A stretch of 42,977 nucleotides of DNA from Candidatus Fimimorpha excrementavium (GTDB lineage Bacteria; Bacillota; Clostridia; Lachnospirales; Lachnospiraceae): assembly GCA_018710785.1 (NCBI GenBank), contig DVJD01000016.1:1-42977 (forward strand). Reading direction: 5' to 3'. The first letter of the stretch is position 1, and every line of letters begins with the position of its first letter. Made by a program: the position numbers and the translations under genes. Positions 33,278-42,851 of the stretch are shown piece after piece. The notes under the pieces are model-generated. The model did no database searches and had not been told where the DNA came from. It saw only the letters and a list, made by a program, of their open reading frames with translations.

Positions 33278-34879
33278 CTAAGCCATTTTCTCCACAGCCA
33301 TGTGCTCGATTGCCAGTCCATTTTTATACTGCCGAATAAACTGGTTAAAGCCTTCCACATCCCTCTCATCCGGTCGGATTTCCTCCGGTTTCTGACCTAT
33401 GAAAACGGTTTCCTCCAGATAATGGGAAAGAGACTCTCCATCTGTTTTGCGCATCAGATAAGAAGCCAAAAGAGCAATGCCCCAGGCGCCGCCCTCTCCC
33501 GCTGTCTCCATTACCTGCACCGGTACATCGATGGCCGCTGCCATGATTCTCTGGCCCACGCCCTTTGTTTTAAACAGACCGCCATGGCCCAGAATCCGCT
33601 CCAACTCCACGTGTTCCTCTTTCAGAAGAATATCCATACCCATTTTCAGTGTTCCAAGAGCCGTATACAGATGAACGCGCATGAAGTTTGCCAAATTGAA
33701 ATGGCTGTCTGGTTTTCTCACAAACAGGGGACGTCCCTCTTCCAATCCCGTAATCGGTTCCCCGGAAAAATAATTGTATGCCAGCAGTCCGCCGCAGTCC
33801 GGCTCCCCTTCCAGCGCCTTTGTATAAAGGGTAGAAAAGATCTGATTTCTGTCCGCAGGGATTCCCATGGCTTCGGAATACTCCTGGAACAGGGATATCC
33901 AGGCATTCAGATCCGAGGTACAGTTATTGCAGTGCACCATTCCCACCAGACTGCCGTCCGGGGTGGTCACCATATCGATTTCTTCATGGACATGTTTCAA
34001 TTCTTTCTCCAGCACCACCATGGCAAATACCGACGTTCCGGCCGAGACATTTCCCGTGCGGACTGCCACACTGTTGGTCGCCGCCATCCCGGTTCCGGCA
34101 TCTCCCTCCGGCGGACACACCGGCACCCCGGCTTTCAGCAATCCGCTGGGATCCAGAAGTCTGGCCCCTTCTTCCGTCAATACACCGGCATCCTCACCGG
34201 CCAGAAGAACCGTCGGCAGGATCTCTTCCAGCTTCCACGGATAGCCCCTGTCGGCGATCAACTCATCAAACTGGTCGATCATCCGTTCATTATAATTTTT
34301 CTTCTCCACATCAATGGGGAACATACCGGAAGCATCCCCCACTCCCAAAACCTTCTTTCCCGTCATCTTCCAATGGACGTATCCGGCCAGGGTCGTAATA
34401 AACGCCACGTTCTTCACATGTTCTTCCCCATTTAAAATAGCTTGATACAGATGGGCGATGCTCCATCTCTGGGGAATGTTGTACTGGAATAACAGCGTCA
34501 GCTCCTTGGCTGCCTGCCCCGTCATGGTATTTCTCCAGGTCCGGAACGGAACCAGCAGCTCTCCCTCCCGGTCAAACGCCATATAACCGTGCATCATGGC
34601 GCTGAACCCGATTCCGCCCAGTTTTTTCAGCGGCACACCATATTTGTTCTGCACATCCTCCGCCAGGTCCCGGTAGCTTTCCTGCAATCCCTTCCACACA
34701 TCATCCAGATGATACGTCCAGATATTCTCCTCCAGCCGGTTCTCCCACTCAAAACTCCCGGATGCCACCGGCTCATTGGCCTCATCAATCAAAATCGCCT
34801 TAATGCGCGTAGAGCCCAGCTCAATGCCAAGCACCGTCTTTCCGCTTTCAATCTGTTCTCTGATGGTTACTGTATCCAT
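33278..34879 (-). CDS. FGGY-family carbohydrate kinase
   Basis: 533 residues. The N-terminal ATPase motif is [17 protein letters not shown], and the second phosphate-binding region is [20 protein letters not shown]. The late [19 protein letters not shown] and [12 protein letters not shown] match the second FGGY signature. It phosphorylates a sugar or keto-sugar such as xylulose or ribulose; the exact one is not assignable. The ATG at 34879 follows AGGAAGGAGAG. It is 178 bases downstream of the PTS gene and has its own promoter with an overlapping inverted repeat, so it can be regulated separately. Confidence 0.88.
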   Translation of the reverse strand: MDTVTIREQIESGKTVLGIELGSTRIKAILIDEANEPVASGSFEWENRLEENIWTYHLDDVWKGLQESYRDLAEDVQNKYGVPLKKLGGIGFSAMMHGYMAFDREGELLVPFRTWRNTMTGQAAKELTLLFQYNIPQRWSIAHLYQAILNGEEHVKNVAFITTLAGYVHWKMTGKKVLGVGDASGMFPIDVEKKNYNERMIDQFDELIADRGYPWKLEEILPTVLLAGEDAGVLTEEGARLLDPSGLLKAGVPVCPPEGDAGTGMAATNSVAVRTGNVSAGTSVFAMVVLEKELKHVHEEIDMVTTPDGSLVGMVHCNNCTSDLNAWISLFQEYSEAMGIPADRNQIFSTLYTKALEGEPDCGGLLAYNYFSGEPITGLEEGRPLFVRKPDSHFNLANFMRVHLYTALGTLKMGMDILLKEEHVELERILGHGGLFKTKGVGQRIMAAAIDVPVQVMETAGEGGAWGIALLASYLMRKTDGESLSHYLEETVFIGQKPEEIRPDERDVEGFNQFIRQYKNGLAIEHMAVEKMA

Positions 34880-34961
34880 ACCTCTCTCCTTCCTAAGTTC
34901 CATACTACTGACAATTGCGAGACACCGATCTCCTCATGTCCCGCAGCTGCCTACTACCTCC

Positions 34962-35004
34962 ATTATAGCGAAGAACAGAGGCATTTTCAATTCCTCTGTT
35001 CTTC
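34962..35004 (-). promoter_or_regulatory. Kinase promoter with a 12-bp inverted-repeat operator
   Basis: On the minus strand TTGAAA (34985-34990) and TATAAT (34962-34967) are 17 bases apart. Perfect 12-bp arms GAAGAACAGAGG (34970-34981) and CCTCTGTTCTTC (34993-35004) flank the -35 box, which sits in the 11-base gap. That is the geometry of a repressor operator. The same stem could also act as a terminator for PTS readthrough, but no T-run follows. Confidence 0.65.
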
Positions 35005-35057
35005 AAAAACGTATCCTATGGCGATCACTTTTTTCGCCGTTTACGCTGCGCACACCG

Positions 35058-37289
35058 CTATTTCACATCCAAAATCAGCTCGCCGACCTGTGTCTCTCCG
35101 GATTTCACCGGCTGAATGGTTTTATAATCATCGGTGTTCGTTACGATCACCGGAGTCACCAGGCGATACCCTTCCTTTCGGATTCCTTCCATATCGAATT
35201 CTGCCAGCAGCTCGCCTTTTCGAATGGCCGCATCCTGGGATGTATGGATGGTATAGTGGGCGCCGTTTAATTTCACCGTATCCAGACCGATGTGGATCAA
35301 AATCTCCACCCCTTCTGCGGAAGTCAGGCCCAACGCATGCTTGGTATCAAAAACCATATTGACCGTTCCGTCAAACGGCGCATAGACCTTTCCCTCTTCC
35401 GGCTCAATGGCGATTCCTTCTCCCAGCATTCCCTCGGAAAACACGCCGTCATTCACATCCGCCAGCGAAATGACCGTTCCGCGGATCGGAGCATAAACCT
35501 TCTTCGCGTTTTCCGCCGCCGAATCGTCAGAATTCACTGCCGACTTCTCAGCTGTTTTTTCCACATATCCGGCTTCCCGGCCGTCATGTCCCGCTTCTGA
35601 GCTGTCGTATCCAGCCTCTGGGCCGTCATAGCCAGCCTCTGGGCCGTCATAGCCAGCCTCTGGGCTGGCTAGGAAATCTTCCAGGTTGGACTTGATCACG
35701 GTCACCTGCGGGCCGTAAATCACCTGGACGCCCTGTCCTTTCTTCACCACGCCTCTGGCTCCTGTCTGTTTCAATATGGCATCTGAGACCTTGGATGAAT
35801 CCTTCACCGTGATGCGCAGTCTTGTGGCACAGCAGTCCACATCACTGATATTGTCCTTTCCGCCCAGTCCCTTGGTGATGGCGGCGCTCACCGGATCCGA
35901 TCCTCTGGCTGCCTGCGCAGAATTCCCGGCGCCTCCGGCCTTTCTGGCATTGACATCCGCCTTGGTATACAGCTTCGTCTCCTCATCGTCGTCTTCTCTT
36001 CCCGGAGTCTTGAAGTTGAATTTCTGAATCAGGAAACGGAAGATCACGTAATATAGAATAAAGTATACGATTCCCACCGGTATGACAAGCATCCAGCTCG
36101 TCTTTTCATTGCCCTGCAGGATGCCGAATAAGAAGAAGTCCAGCAAGCCGCCTGAGAACGTCAGTCCCACTGCAATATTCAGCATATGGGCAATCATATA
36201 AGCCGAACCGGCCAAAACCACCTGAACGACAAACAGCGCCGGAGCCACAAACAGGAAGGAAAATTCCAGCGGTTCCGTGATCCCCGTCAGCATACAGGCC
36301 AGCGATGCGGAAAGCAGCAGGCCGCCGACAGCCTTTTTCTTTTCCGGTTTCGCGCAATGGTACATGGCCAGGGCCGCTCCCGGCAGGCCAAAGATCATGA
36401 AAATAAACTCACCGGAAAAATACCGGGTGGCATCCGCGCTGAAATGCGCCACATTGGCAGAATCCGCCAGCTGGGCAAAGAAAATATTCTGGCCTCCCTG
36501 CACCATCTGTCCGGCCACTTCCATGGTACCGCCCACAGCCGTCTGCCAAAACGGCATGTAAAACACATGATGGAGCCCAAACGGAATCAGCGCCCGCTTA
36601 ATCAGACCGAAAATCAGCGTTCCCACATATCCCGTTCCTGTCACCAATCCGCCCAGCGCATAGATGCCGCTCTGGATGGTGGGCCACACAAAATACAGCA
36701 GAATCCCGACAACCATATACACCAGCGTAGATATGATCGGCACAAACCGGGAGCCGCCGAAAAAGGACAGGGCATTGGGAAGCTGAATCTTATGGAACCG
36801 GTTGTGCAGTGACGCCACCCCCAGTCCCACGATGATACCACCAAACACGCCCATCTGAAGGGTCTGGATTCCGCATGACGAAGCAATCGTTCCCTCCAGC
36901 ACGCTGTCGGCGATGGTTCCGTCATCCAGGATTCTTCCATTGACGATCAGCATGCCGTTGATGGCCACATTCATGACGAAATAGGCGATCAGAGCGGAAA
37001 GGGCGGATACCTCCTTCTCCTTTTTTGCCATGCCGATGGCCACCCCCACCGCGAAAATAATGGGCAGGTTGTCAAAGATGGCGCTCCCCACTTTATTCAT
37101 GATGATCAGAAGACCATGGAGAAAGGTTCCCTCGCCCAAAATACCTTGCAGACCGTACGTTGCAATCGTCGTCTCATTGGTAAACGAACTTCCAATGCCC
37201 AGCAAAAGCCCCGCCACCGGCAGGATGGCAATGGGGAGCATGAAACTTCGGCCGACTCTCTGCAGTACACCAAAAATTTTGTCTTTCAT
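35058..37289 (-). CDS. PTS sugar transporter EIICBA, glucose superfamily
   Basis: 743 residues, all three domains fused. EIIC spans about 1-425, with GITEPLEFSF at 336-345 as the substrate-site motif. EIIB is about 465-540, with phospho-Cys487 in DCCATRLR. EIIA is about 598-743, with phospho-His666 in EILIHIGLD and H651 nearby. It imports and phosphorylates a hexose or hexosaminide; specificity cannot be read, though the GH88 gene next door hints at a uronic-acid-containing glycan product. The B-A linker holds five 7-residue repeats. Start follows AAAAGGAGGGAAC. Confidence 0.93.
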   Translation of the reverse strand: MKDKIFGVLQRVGRSFMLPIAILPVAGLLLGIGSSFTNETTIATYGLQGILGEGTFLHGLLIIMNKVGSAIFDNLPIIFAVGVAIGMAKKEKEVSALSALIAYFVMNVAINGMLIVNGRILDDGTIADSVLEGTIASSCGIQTLQMGVFGGIIVGLGVASLHNRFHKIQLPNALSFFGGSRFVPIISTLVYMVVGILLYFVWPTIQSGIYALGGLVTGTGYVGTLIFGLIKRALIPFGLHHVFYMPFWQTAVGGTMEVAGQMVQGGQNIFFAQLADSANVAHFSADATRYFSGEFIFMIFGLPGAALAMYHCAKPEKKKAVGGLLLSASLACMLTGITEPLEFSFLFVAPALFVVQVVLAGSAYMIAHMLNIAVGLTFSGGLLDFFLFGILQGNEKTSWMLVIPVGIVYFILYYVIFRFLIQKFNFKTPGREDDDEETKLYTKADVNARKAGGAGNSAQAARGSDPVSAAITKGLGGKDNISDVDCCATRLRITVKDSSKVSDAILKQTGARGVVKKGQGVQVIYGPQVTVIKSNLEDFLASPEAGYDGPEAGYDGPEAGYDSSEAGHDGREAGYVEKTAEKSAVNSDDSAAENAKKVYAPIRGTVISLADVNDGVFSEGMLGEGIAIEPEEGKVYAPFDGTVNMVFDTKHALGLTSAEGVEILIHIGLDTVKLNGAHYTIHTSQDAAIRKGELLAEFDMEGIRKEGYRLVTPVIVTNTDDYKTIQPVKSGETQVGELILDVK
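35559..35663 (-). repeat. 21-bp tandem repeat in the PTS B-A linker
   Basis: Five 7-codon units (PEAGYDG twice, PEAGYDS, SEAGHDG, REAGYVE) at residues 543-577. The first three are nearly identical at DNA level, indicating recent expansion. Confidence 0.8.
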
Positions 37290-37316
37290 ATGTTCCCTCC
37301 TTTTGGTTTGTTTTAC

Positions 37317-37408
37317 CGTTTATTATGAAATCATAAACGTCTGGTTATTACTTCTATCATTCCCTTCTTCTCCCATTGTTTATCACACCTTATTTACCCA
37401 AGATAAAC
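37317..37408 (-). promoter_or_regulatory. PTS leader with paired GTTTAT/ATAAAC inverted repeats
   Basis: CGTTTAT and ATAAACG at 37317-37339, and GTTTATC and GATAAAC at 37378-37408, share the same half-site. They lie upstream of the PTS start, the first about 30 bases away, and could be operators or an RNA antiterminator site. A weak TTATAA box lies farther upstream at about 37435. Confidence 0.45.
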
Positions 37409-37510
37409 CTCTTCCTTCTATTCCTTTATTTAATTTATAACATATATTTCTCTTCTTGTCTTCTTAAATTCGCTCAAATTCGCTGCACATGCATGGCAGC
37501 CGCCGCTTTC

Positions 37511-37587
37511 CATGCTTACCGCATGCTTACCGCATGCTTATCGCATACTTACCGCATACTTATCGCATACTTACCGCATACTTATCA
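37511..37587. repeat. 11-bp tandem repeat array, seven units
   Basis: Units of the form CATRCTTAYCG repeat seven times without gaps (37511, 37522, 37533, 37544, 37555, 37566, 37577). The first three carry CATGC and the last four CATAC, with C and T alternating at the ninth base. It is noncoding and lies between the GH88 terminator and the PTS promoter region. Confidence 0.85.
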
Positions 37588-37589
37588 CG

Positions 37590-37638
37590 AAAAAAGGCCG
37601 TCCCAGAAGAACATTGCCGTTCCGGGAGGCCCTTTTTC
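37590..37638. terminator. Terminator of the GH88 gene (bidirectional)
   Basis: AAAAAGGCC...TCCC pairs with GGGA...GGCCTTTTT across a short loop, with A- and T-runs on the two sides. It starts about 20 bases past the GH88 stop. Confidence 0.75.
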
Positions 37639-37658
37639 GTTGTTCACCCGCTATTGAA

Positions 37659-38768
37659 TTAAAAAATACCTTTCTTCCCTTTTGCTTTCAGCAGACCTTC
37701 CGTGAAGAAGAAATCTCCATAAATAATCGGCACATTGATATGCCTTTTTTTCAGGCAGTTCACAGTCCCGCCCAGGAGCATTGCCTGACTGTGTTCGGAT
37801 GTGTCCCAATAATGATCGTATAACCCCTTTAAAATCGCCTTGCCCTGGTCCTGATAGAATTTTTTCTCCGTCTCATCCTCCAATACACTGCTCAATTCCA
37901 TCAAGCCGCTGGCCGTACATGCCGCGGCGGAAGAATCCTTCACCCACTGAAGCTCCGGTTTGGAGCGAAAATCCCAGTATGGCACTTGATCGGAGGGAAG
38001 ATGGGAGAGAAAATAGTTTGCCATGTTTTTGGCAGCATCCAAACACTCTTTCTTCCCTGTCTCCCTATATGCCACTGCAAGACCGTAAATCGCCCACGCC
38101 TGCCCTCTGGACCATGCCGAATCTTCATTCATGGCCTGTCCGCTTATCACTCCGATCTTTTTCCCCGTATACGGATCAAAGCTGACGATATGAGGCACTG
38201 TAAAATCTTCCCGAATAAAATGGTTTAAAACCGTATCTGTATGCGCACAGGCAATATGATAAAACCGCGGATCATCGGTTTCCCGGGATGCCCAGAAAAG
38301 CAGCGGAAGATTCATCATACAGTCAATCAGCGCCCACCCTTTGGAATGGGGATTCACTTCATCCGTCCATGCCCGTATAAACCTTCCCGCCTGGTTAAAC
38401 CGTCCTGCCAGATGACTAGCCGCTTTTAATCCCCTTATTCTGGCCTGTTCGCTTCCTGTCAGCCGGTAGTCCATGACCGCTGACGGCAGCCACATAAAGC
38501 CGACATCATGGTGAAGATGGACAAATCCATCCAAAATCTCATCCAAGTCCTCTTCCAGCTTTACTGCCAGATCCCTGGCCGCTGTATTGCCGCTTTCCCG
38601 GTACAGCAGCCACAAAAGCCCCGGCCAAAACCCGGCTGTCCAGAACGTTTTATCTTCCTGATTGTATCTTCCCTCATATGCCACCTGGGGAAAATATTCA
38701 CCTATTTCCGTAATATTGCGTTCAATTTTATTCAGGCACTTTTCCAGTGCTTCCTCCATCCAATCCAT
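37659..38768 (-). CDS. Unsaturated glucuronyl hydrolase (GH88)
   Basis: 369 residues, normal for GH88. The enzyme removes the 4,5-unsaturated uronic acid left on the non-reducing end after polysaccharide lyases act on glycosaminoglycans or similar glycans. Landmarks include FWTAGFWPGLLWLLY, the conserved aspartate regions in HDVGFMWLPSAV and MNEDSAWSRGQAWAIYGLA, and SSAAACTASGLMEL. It has no signal peptide and is cytosolic, matching PTS import of the substrate. The ATG at 38768 follows AAAGGAGACG. A sulfatase remnant is upstream on the same strand. Confidence 0.9.
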   Translation of the reverse strand: MDWMEEALEKCLNKIERNITEIGEYFPQVAYEGRYNQEDKTFWTAGFWPGLLWLLYRESGNTAARDLAVKLEEDLDEILDGFVHLHHDVGFMWLPSAVMDYRLTGSEQARIRGLKAASHLAGRFNQAGRFIRAWTDEVNPHSKGWALIDCMMNLPLLFWASRETDDPRFYHIACAHTDTVLNHFIREDFTVPHIVSFDPYTGKKIGVISGQAMNEDSAWSRGQAWAIYGLAVAYRETGKKECLDAAKNMANYFLSHLPSDQVPYWDFRSKPELQWVKDSSAAACTASGLMELSSVLEDETEKKFYQDQGKAILKGLYDHYWDTSEHSQAMLLGGTVNCLKKRHINVPIIYGDFFFTEGLLKAKGKKGIF

Positions 38769-38889
38769 GTGAACGTCTCCTTTCTCTTTCTGCGCCACAC
38801 ATTCCTTTCCTGTCCCATACGCCAGTCTCTTCAACCCGATGTTTCGAACCGTCTGAACGTTCTGAAAATGGAGCCGATGATGTCACGCA

Positions 38890-39624
38890 CTACTCACCGC
38901 TGCCGGTGTGCGTCTTTTCATATACTTCATCCCATTTTTTCTCCAAATAGATATCCCTCAGATATCGGAAACACTCCATGGCTGTCTGATAGTCTCCCTC
39001 CTCTGCCCAGTTTTTGGTCTCTTCCGGATTTTTTTTCAGGTCAAACAGAACTTCTATCCGGTCTTCTCCATACCACTGGTATTTCAGATGGCCTTCCTTC
39101 ACCATGATGTTATCCACAAATTGGGAATATGTAATGTCCGGCCCATCCTCTTCTTTCCCTCTCATGATGGGCACAAGGCTTCTTCCATCCAGGCCCTCTG
39201 GTTCCGGTATGCCGCACAGCTCACACAGTGTGGGGAACAGATCAATCAGATTCACATTCTTTTTGCTTCTGGATGGGGCAAATGCCTTGGGGCAGCGGAT
39301 CATAAGAGGCACGCGGGCGCTTCCCTCAAAGAATTTCTGTTTTTCCCATACTGCGTGTTCTCCCAGCATCTCTCCGTGATCCGTGGTATAGATGATGATC
39401 CAGTCGTCCATATTTTGTCCCGCGTCTTCCAGACACTGAACCACCTCACGGAATTGTTCATCGATCGTCTCCACATTGGCATAGTACGCTGCCATGGCCC
39501 GTATGACGTCCCTCCTCGTCACATCCGTTCCGATCTCCACCGGCCCGCAGTTGGGACAGTTTCCCAAAAACGAATGGGGAAACGGTTTATTGTTTTCATA
39601 GGGACCTTCCTTTTTCTTCCGAAT
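38890..39624 (-). pseudogene. 5'-truncated sulfatase remnant
   Basis: About 245 codons of a sulfatase C-terminal half. VIRAMAAYYANVETIDEQF, IIYTTDHGEMLGEHAVWEKQKFFEGSARVPLMIRCP and LIDLFPTLCELCGIPEPEGLDGRSL are all typical. The N-terminal half with the CxPxR formylglycine site is absent, and an in-frame TGA stops the readable frame at about 39625. It cannot be active. An intact copy probably desulfated glycan fragments for the adjacent GH88 enzyme. Confidence 0.75.
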
Positions 39625-39673
39625 TCACTGGTTTCATCATACCATAAAACCTCGAAAATCAAAAGGGTACTTC

Positions 39674-39702
39674 TATACATTCCGGTTCCATCGTGCTACA
39701 AT
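39674..39702 (+). promoter_or_regulatory. Candidate promoter of the DegV gene
   Basis: TATACA, 17 bases, TACAAT, about 80 bases before the start codon. Moderate match. Confidence 0.45.
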
Positions 39703-39783
39703 ACTAAATAACAATAGGAAAGGAGCCCGGCTGCCTTTTCACGTCCCTCTCAAACGCATGGGCACCGGGAAAGGTACATGATT

Positions 39784-40635
39784 ATGAATCCCATTATTTT
39801 AAGTGCGGACAGCACCTGCGACCTGGATCTGGAACTGAAAGAGCGCTATCACGTTCAGTATTTTCCTTTCCACATCCTCCTGGACGGAAAGGAATACCAG
39901 GATAATGTGGACATCACGCCCAATCAGATCTACAACGTCTACTATGAGAAAAAACTGCTTCCCAAAACGGCCGCCATCAACGTGGACGAATACCGGAACC
40001 ACTTTCTTCCATGGGTGGAAAAGGGATACGATGTCATCCACATCAACCTGGGAAGCTCCCTCTCCAGCGCCCATCAAAACTGCCGCCTGGCTGCGGAAGA
40101 ACTGGGCCATGTTCATGTGATTGACAGCGGCAATCTCTCCACCGGCACCGGCCTTTTGGTAGTCGCCGCCGGAAAGATGATTGAACAGGGACTGCCTGCG
40201 AACGAAATCGCTGCCCGCCTTCGGGAACGCACCAGCCGCTGCCATGCCAGTTTTATTTTGGATACTCTGACATTTATGCATGCCGGGGGCCGCTGTTCTT
40301 CCGTGGCCGCTCTGGGCGCTAATCTGCTGAAATTAAAGCCCTGCATCGAGGTGGATAACCGGGACGGCAGCATGCATGTGGGAAAAAAATACCGCGGCAG
40401 CCTGGAAAGTGTCCTCGTAAAATATACAAAGGACCAGCTGTCACGGTATTCCGATATCAACACAGATCTTCTGTTTATCACCCATTCCGGCATCGATGAC
40501 CACTATATCCGCCTGGTTCAGGACACGGTGCGGCAGGTCATGGATTTTAAGGAAACTCATGTCACCACAGCCAGCTGCACCATCTCCTGCCACTGTGGCC
40601 CCAATACCCTGGGAATCTTATTTGAAACCCGCTGA
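39784..40635 (+). CDS. DegV family fatty-acid-binding protein
   Basis: 283 residues. DegV/FakB proteins bind a fatty acid and present it to the FakA kinase for phospholipid use. Typical elements are ILSADSTCDLDLEL at the N-terminus, the GSSLSSAHQNC loop, DSGNLSTGTGLLV, and the C-terminal CHCGPNTLGILF. The ATG at 39784 has GGGAAAGG at better spacing than 39778. No fakA is in the window. Its stop is 9 bases from the convergent pyrophosphatase stop. Confidence 0.9.
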   Translation: MNPIILSADSTCDLDLELKERYHVQYFPFHILLDGKEYQDNVDITPNQIYNVYYEKKLLPKTAAINVDEYRNHFLPWVEKGYDVIHINLGSSLSSAHQNCRLAAEELGHVHVIDSGNLSTGTGLLVVAAGKMIEQGLPANEIAARLRERTSRCHASFILDTLTFMHAGGRCSSVAALGANLLKLKPCIEVDNRDGSMHVGKKYRGSLESVLVKYTKDQLSRYSDINTDLLFITHSGIDDHYIRLVQDTVRQVMDFKETHVTTASCTISCHCGPNTLGILFETR

Positions 40636-40644
40636 TGCTGCCAA

Positions 40645-42741
40645 TTACAGCAGATGCACCGCCATCACCAGCCCGGCGAATACGATGGAAATCATGGACG
40701 TCAGTTTAATCAAAATGTTGATGGACGGACCGGAGGTATCTTTAAAGGGATCGCCCACCGTATCGCCGATGACGGCTGCCTTGTGGGCATCGGATCCCTT
40801 GCCGCCCAGCTTTCCGCTTTCAATATATTTCTTGGCATTGTCCCAGGCTCCGCCGGAGTTGGCCATCATGACAGCCAGCACGAAACCGGTGATGGTATTT
40901 CCGGCCAAAAGGCCCGCCACACCGTCCACACCCAGGATCAGTCCCGTCACAATGGGCGTAATCACGGCAATCAGAGCCGGGGCCAGCATCAATTTCTGCG
41001 CCGAACGGGTACACATATCCACACAGGAAGCGTAATCCGGCTTGTTTCTGCCCTCCAGCAGCCCCGGCATCGTCTGAAACTGTCTGCGGACTTCCACGAC
41101 GATGGACTGGGCCGCCTTTCCCACTGCGCTCATGGTCAGAGCAGCAAACAAAAACGGAAGCATGCCTCCCACAAACAACCCGATCAGAACCGTGGGATTC
41201 GTAATCGTCAGATTCAGCGCATAATCCGGATCAATGGTATGCACCTTATCGATGTAAGAAGCAATCAATGCCAAAGCGGTCAGTGCCGCGGACCCTATGG
41301 CAAAGCCTTTTCCGGTGGCTGCGGTCGTATTTCCCAGGGAATCCAGCGCATCCGTACGTGTGCGGACTTCTTCCGGCATATGGGTCATCTCCGCGATGCC
41401 GCCTGCATTGTCTGCGATCGGCCCATAGGCATCCGTGGCCAAGGTAATTCCCAATGTGGACAGCATGCCCACGGCAGAGACACCGATGCCGTACAGTCCC
41501 ATGTTGAAATCCGTCCCTCCTCCGGAAGCAAAATAGCTGATCAAAATGGAAATCCCCACGATGAGAACCGGCGCCACCGTGGAGAGCATTCCCAGGGATA
41601 AGCCGGAGATAATCACCGTAGCGGCTCCCGTCTTGCTGGATTCGGACAATTTCTTCGTCGGTGCGTAGGTGTCCGAAGTAAAATACTCGGTGATCGCTCC
41701 GATCAGCATACCGGCCACCAGCCCGGACAGCACCGCCGCAAAGATGCCCATATGATCCGGCAAAAAGAAGCGGATGAGGAAGAATGCTATCACGGCGATC
41801 AGAACGGCACTGATGTAGGTACCGCAGCGAAGCGCCCGGAGAAGATTCTTCTGGGAAGCCCCTTCCTTTGTCTTTACAAAGAACGTCCCCGCGATGGAAG
41901 CCAGAATCCCAAACGCAGCCAACAGCATGGGCACGCTGACGCCCTTCATGCCAAAACCGGCAGCCACGGCCAGGGCCGCCGTCGATACGACAGAACCCAC
42001 ATAGGACTCGTATAAGTCAGCTCCCATACCTGCCACATCTCCCACATTGTCTCCCACATTATCGGCGATGACGGCCGGATTTCTCGGATCATCTTCCGGA
42101 ATGCCCGCTTCCACTTTGCCCACCAGATCGGCGCCCACATCGGCGGCCTTGGTAAAAATGCCACCGCCCACACGGGCAAACAGCGCCATGCTGGAAGCTC
42201 CCATGCCGAAGGTCAGCATATTGGAGGTAATATTCTGGATCAGCAGTTCCTCCGTCTCCACAGGATCGATCACTGTATAAAAGAAATGAAGAATCAGATA
42301 CCACGCAGACAAATCAAACAGTCCCAGTCCGACCACCGTAAATCCCATGACCGAACCTGCGGAAAATGCGATTTGCAGTCCCTTATTCAGGCTCTTTGAC
42401 GCCCCGAATGCGGTTCGGCAATTGGCCATGGTGGCTGTCTTCATACCGATGAAGCCGGACAGACCGGAAAAAAATCCCCCGGTCACAAATGCAAATGGAG
42501 TAAAAAAGCTTAGATACCCTCCAAATGCCATGATCAGCAATACGACAAAGACGATGGCAAAAAACAGAATCACGCCCAGATACTGCCGTTTCAGATAGGC
42601 ATTGGCCCCTTTCTGCACGGCCCCGGATATCTCAGCCATCTCCTGGCTGCCTTCCGGTTCCCGCTTCACCCGCAGGTACATCATGGCGGAAAATACCAGC
42701 GCAATCACTGCCCCCGCTGCCACAAAATAAATCGATCCCAT
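40645..42741 (-). CDS. hppA: Membrane-bound cation-pumping pyrophosphatase, K+-dependent
   Basis: 698 residues with about 16 membrane helices. It couples hydrolysis of pyrophosphate to export of Na+ or H+. The catalytic loop DVGADLVGKVEAG is at 201-213, followed by EDDPRNPAVIADNVGDNVGDVAG. GNTTAATGKG at 470-479 has Ala rather than the Lys of K+-independent enzymes. E245 in ADLYESYVGS sits at the position used by Na+-pumping enzymes, so a Na+ pump is favoured but not proven. Start follows AAGGGGGAC. It is monocistronic and convergent with degV. Confidence 0.95.
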   Translation of the reverse strand: MGSIYFVAAGAVIALVFSAMMYLRVKREPEGSQEMAEISGAVQKGANAYLKRQYLGVILFFAIVFVVLLIMAFGGYLSFFTPFAFVTGGFFSGLSGFIGMKTATMANCRTAFGASKSLNKGLQIAFSAGSVMGFTVVGLGLFDLSAWYLILHFFYTVIDPVETEELLIQNITSNMLTFGMGASSMALFARVGGGIFTKAADVGADLVGKVEAGIPEDDPRNPAVIADNVGDNVGDVAGMGADLYESYVGSVVSTAALAVAAGFGMKGVSVPMLLAAFGILASIAGTFFVKTKEGASQKNLLRALRCGTYISAVLIAVIAFFLIRFFLPDHMGIFAAVLSGLVAGMLIGAITEYFTSDTYAPTKKLSESSKTGAATVIISGLSLGMLSTVAPVLIVGISILISYFASGGGTDFNMGLYGIGVSAVGMLSTLGITLATDAYGPIADNAGGIAEMTHMPEEVRTRTDALDSLGNTTAATGKGFAIGSAALTALALIASYIDKVHTIDPDYALNLTITNPTVLIGLFVGGMLPFLFAALTMSAVGKAAQSIVVEVRRQFQTMPGLLEGRNKPDYASCVDMCTRSAQKLMLAPALIAVITPIVTGLILGVDGVAGLLAGNTITGFVLAVMMANSGGAWDNAKKYIESGKLGGKGSDAHKAAVIGDTVGDPFKDTSGPSINILIKLTSMISIVFAGLVMAVHLL

Positions 42742-42851
42742 AAAAGTCCCCCTTTCTTATGAGAGTCTTTGCACGGCGTTTTACTGTCATCCCCCTATCT
42801 CCTCCGCATCCTGATTTCCTTCCTCTCCTTTCTTCCCCTATTTCCGATAGA

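Noticed and set aside
37511-37587. CRISPR array
   Set aside because: The 11-bp units abut with no spacers.
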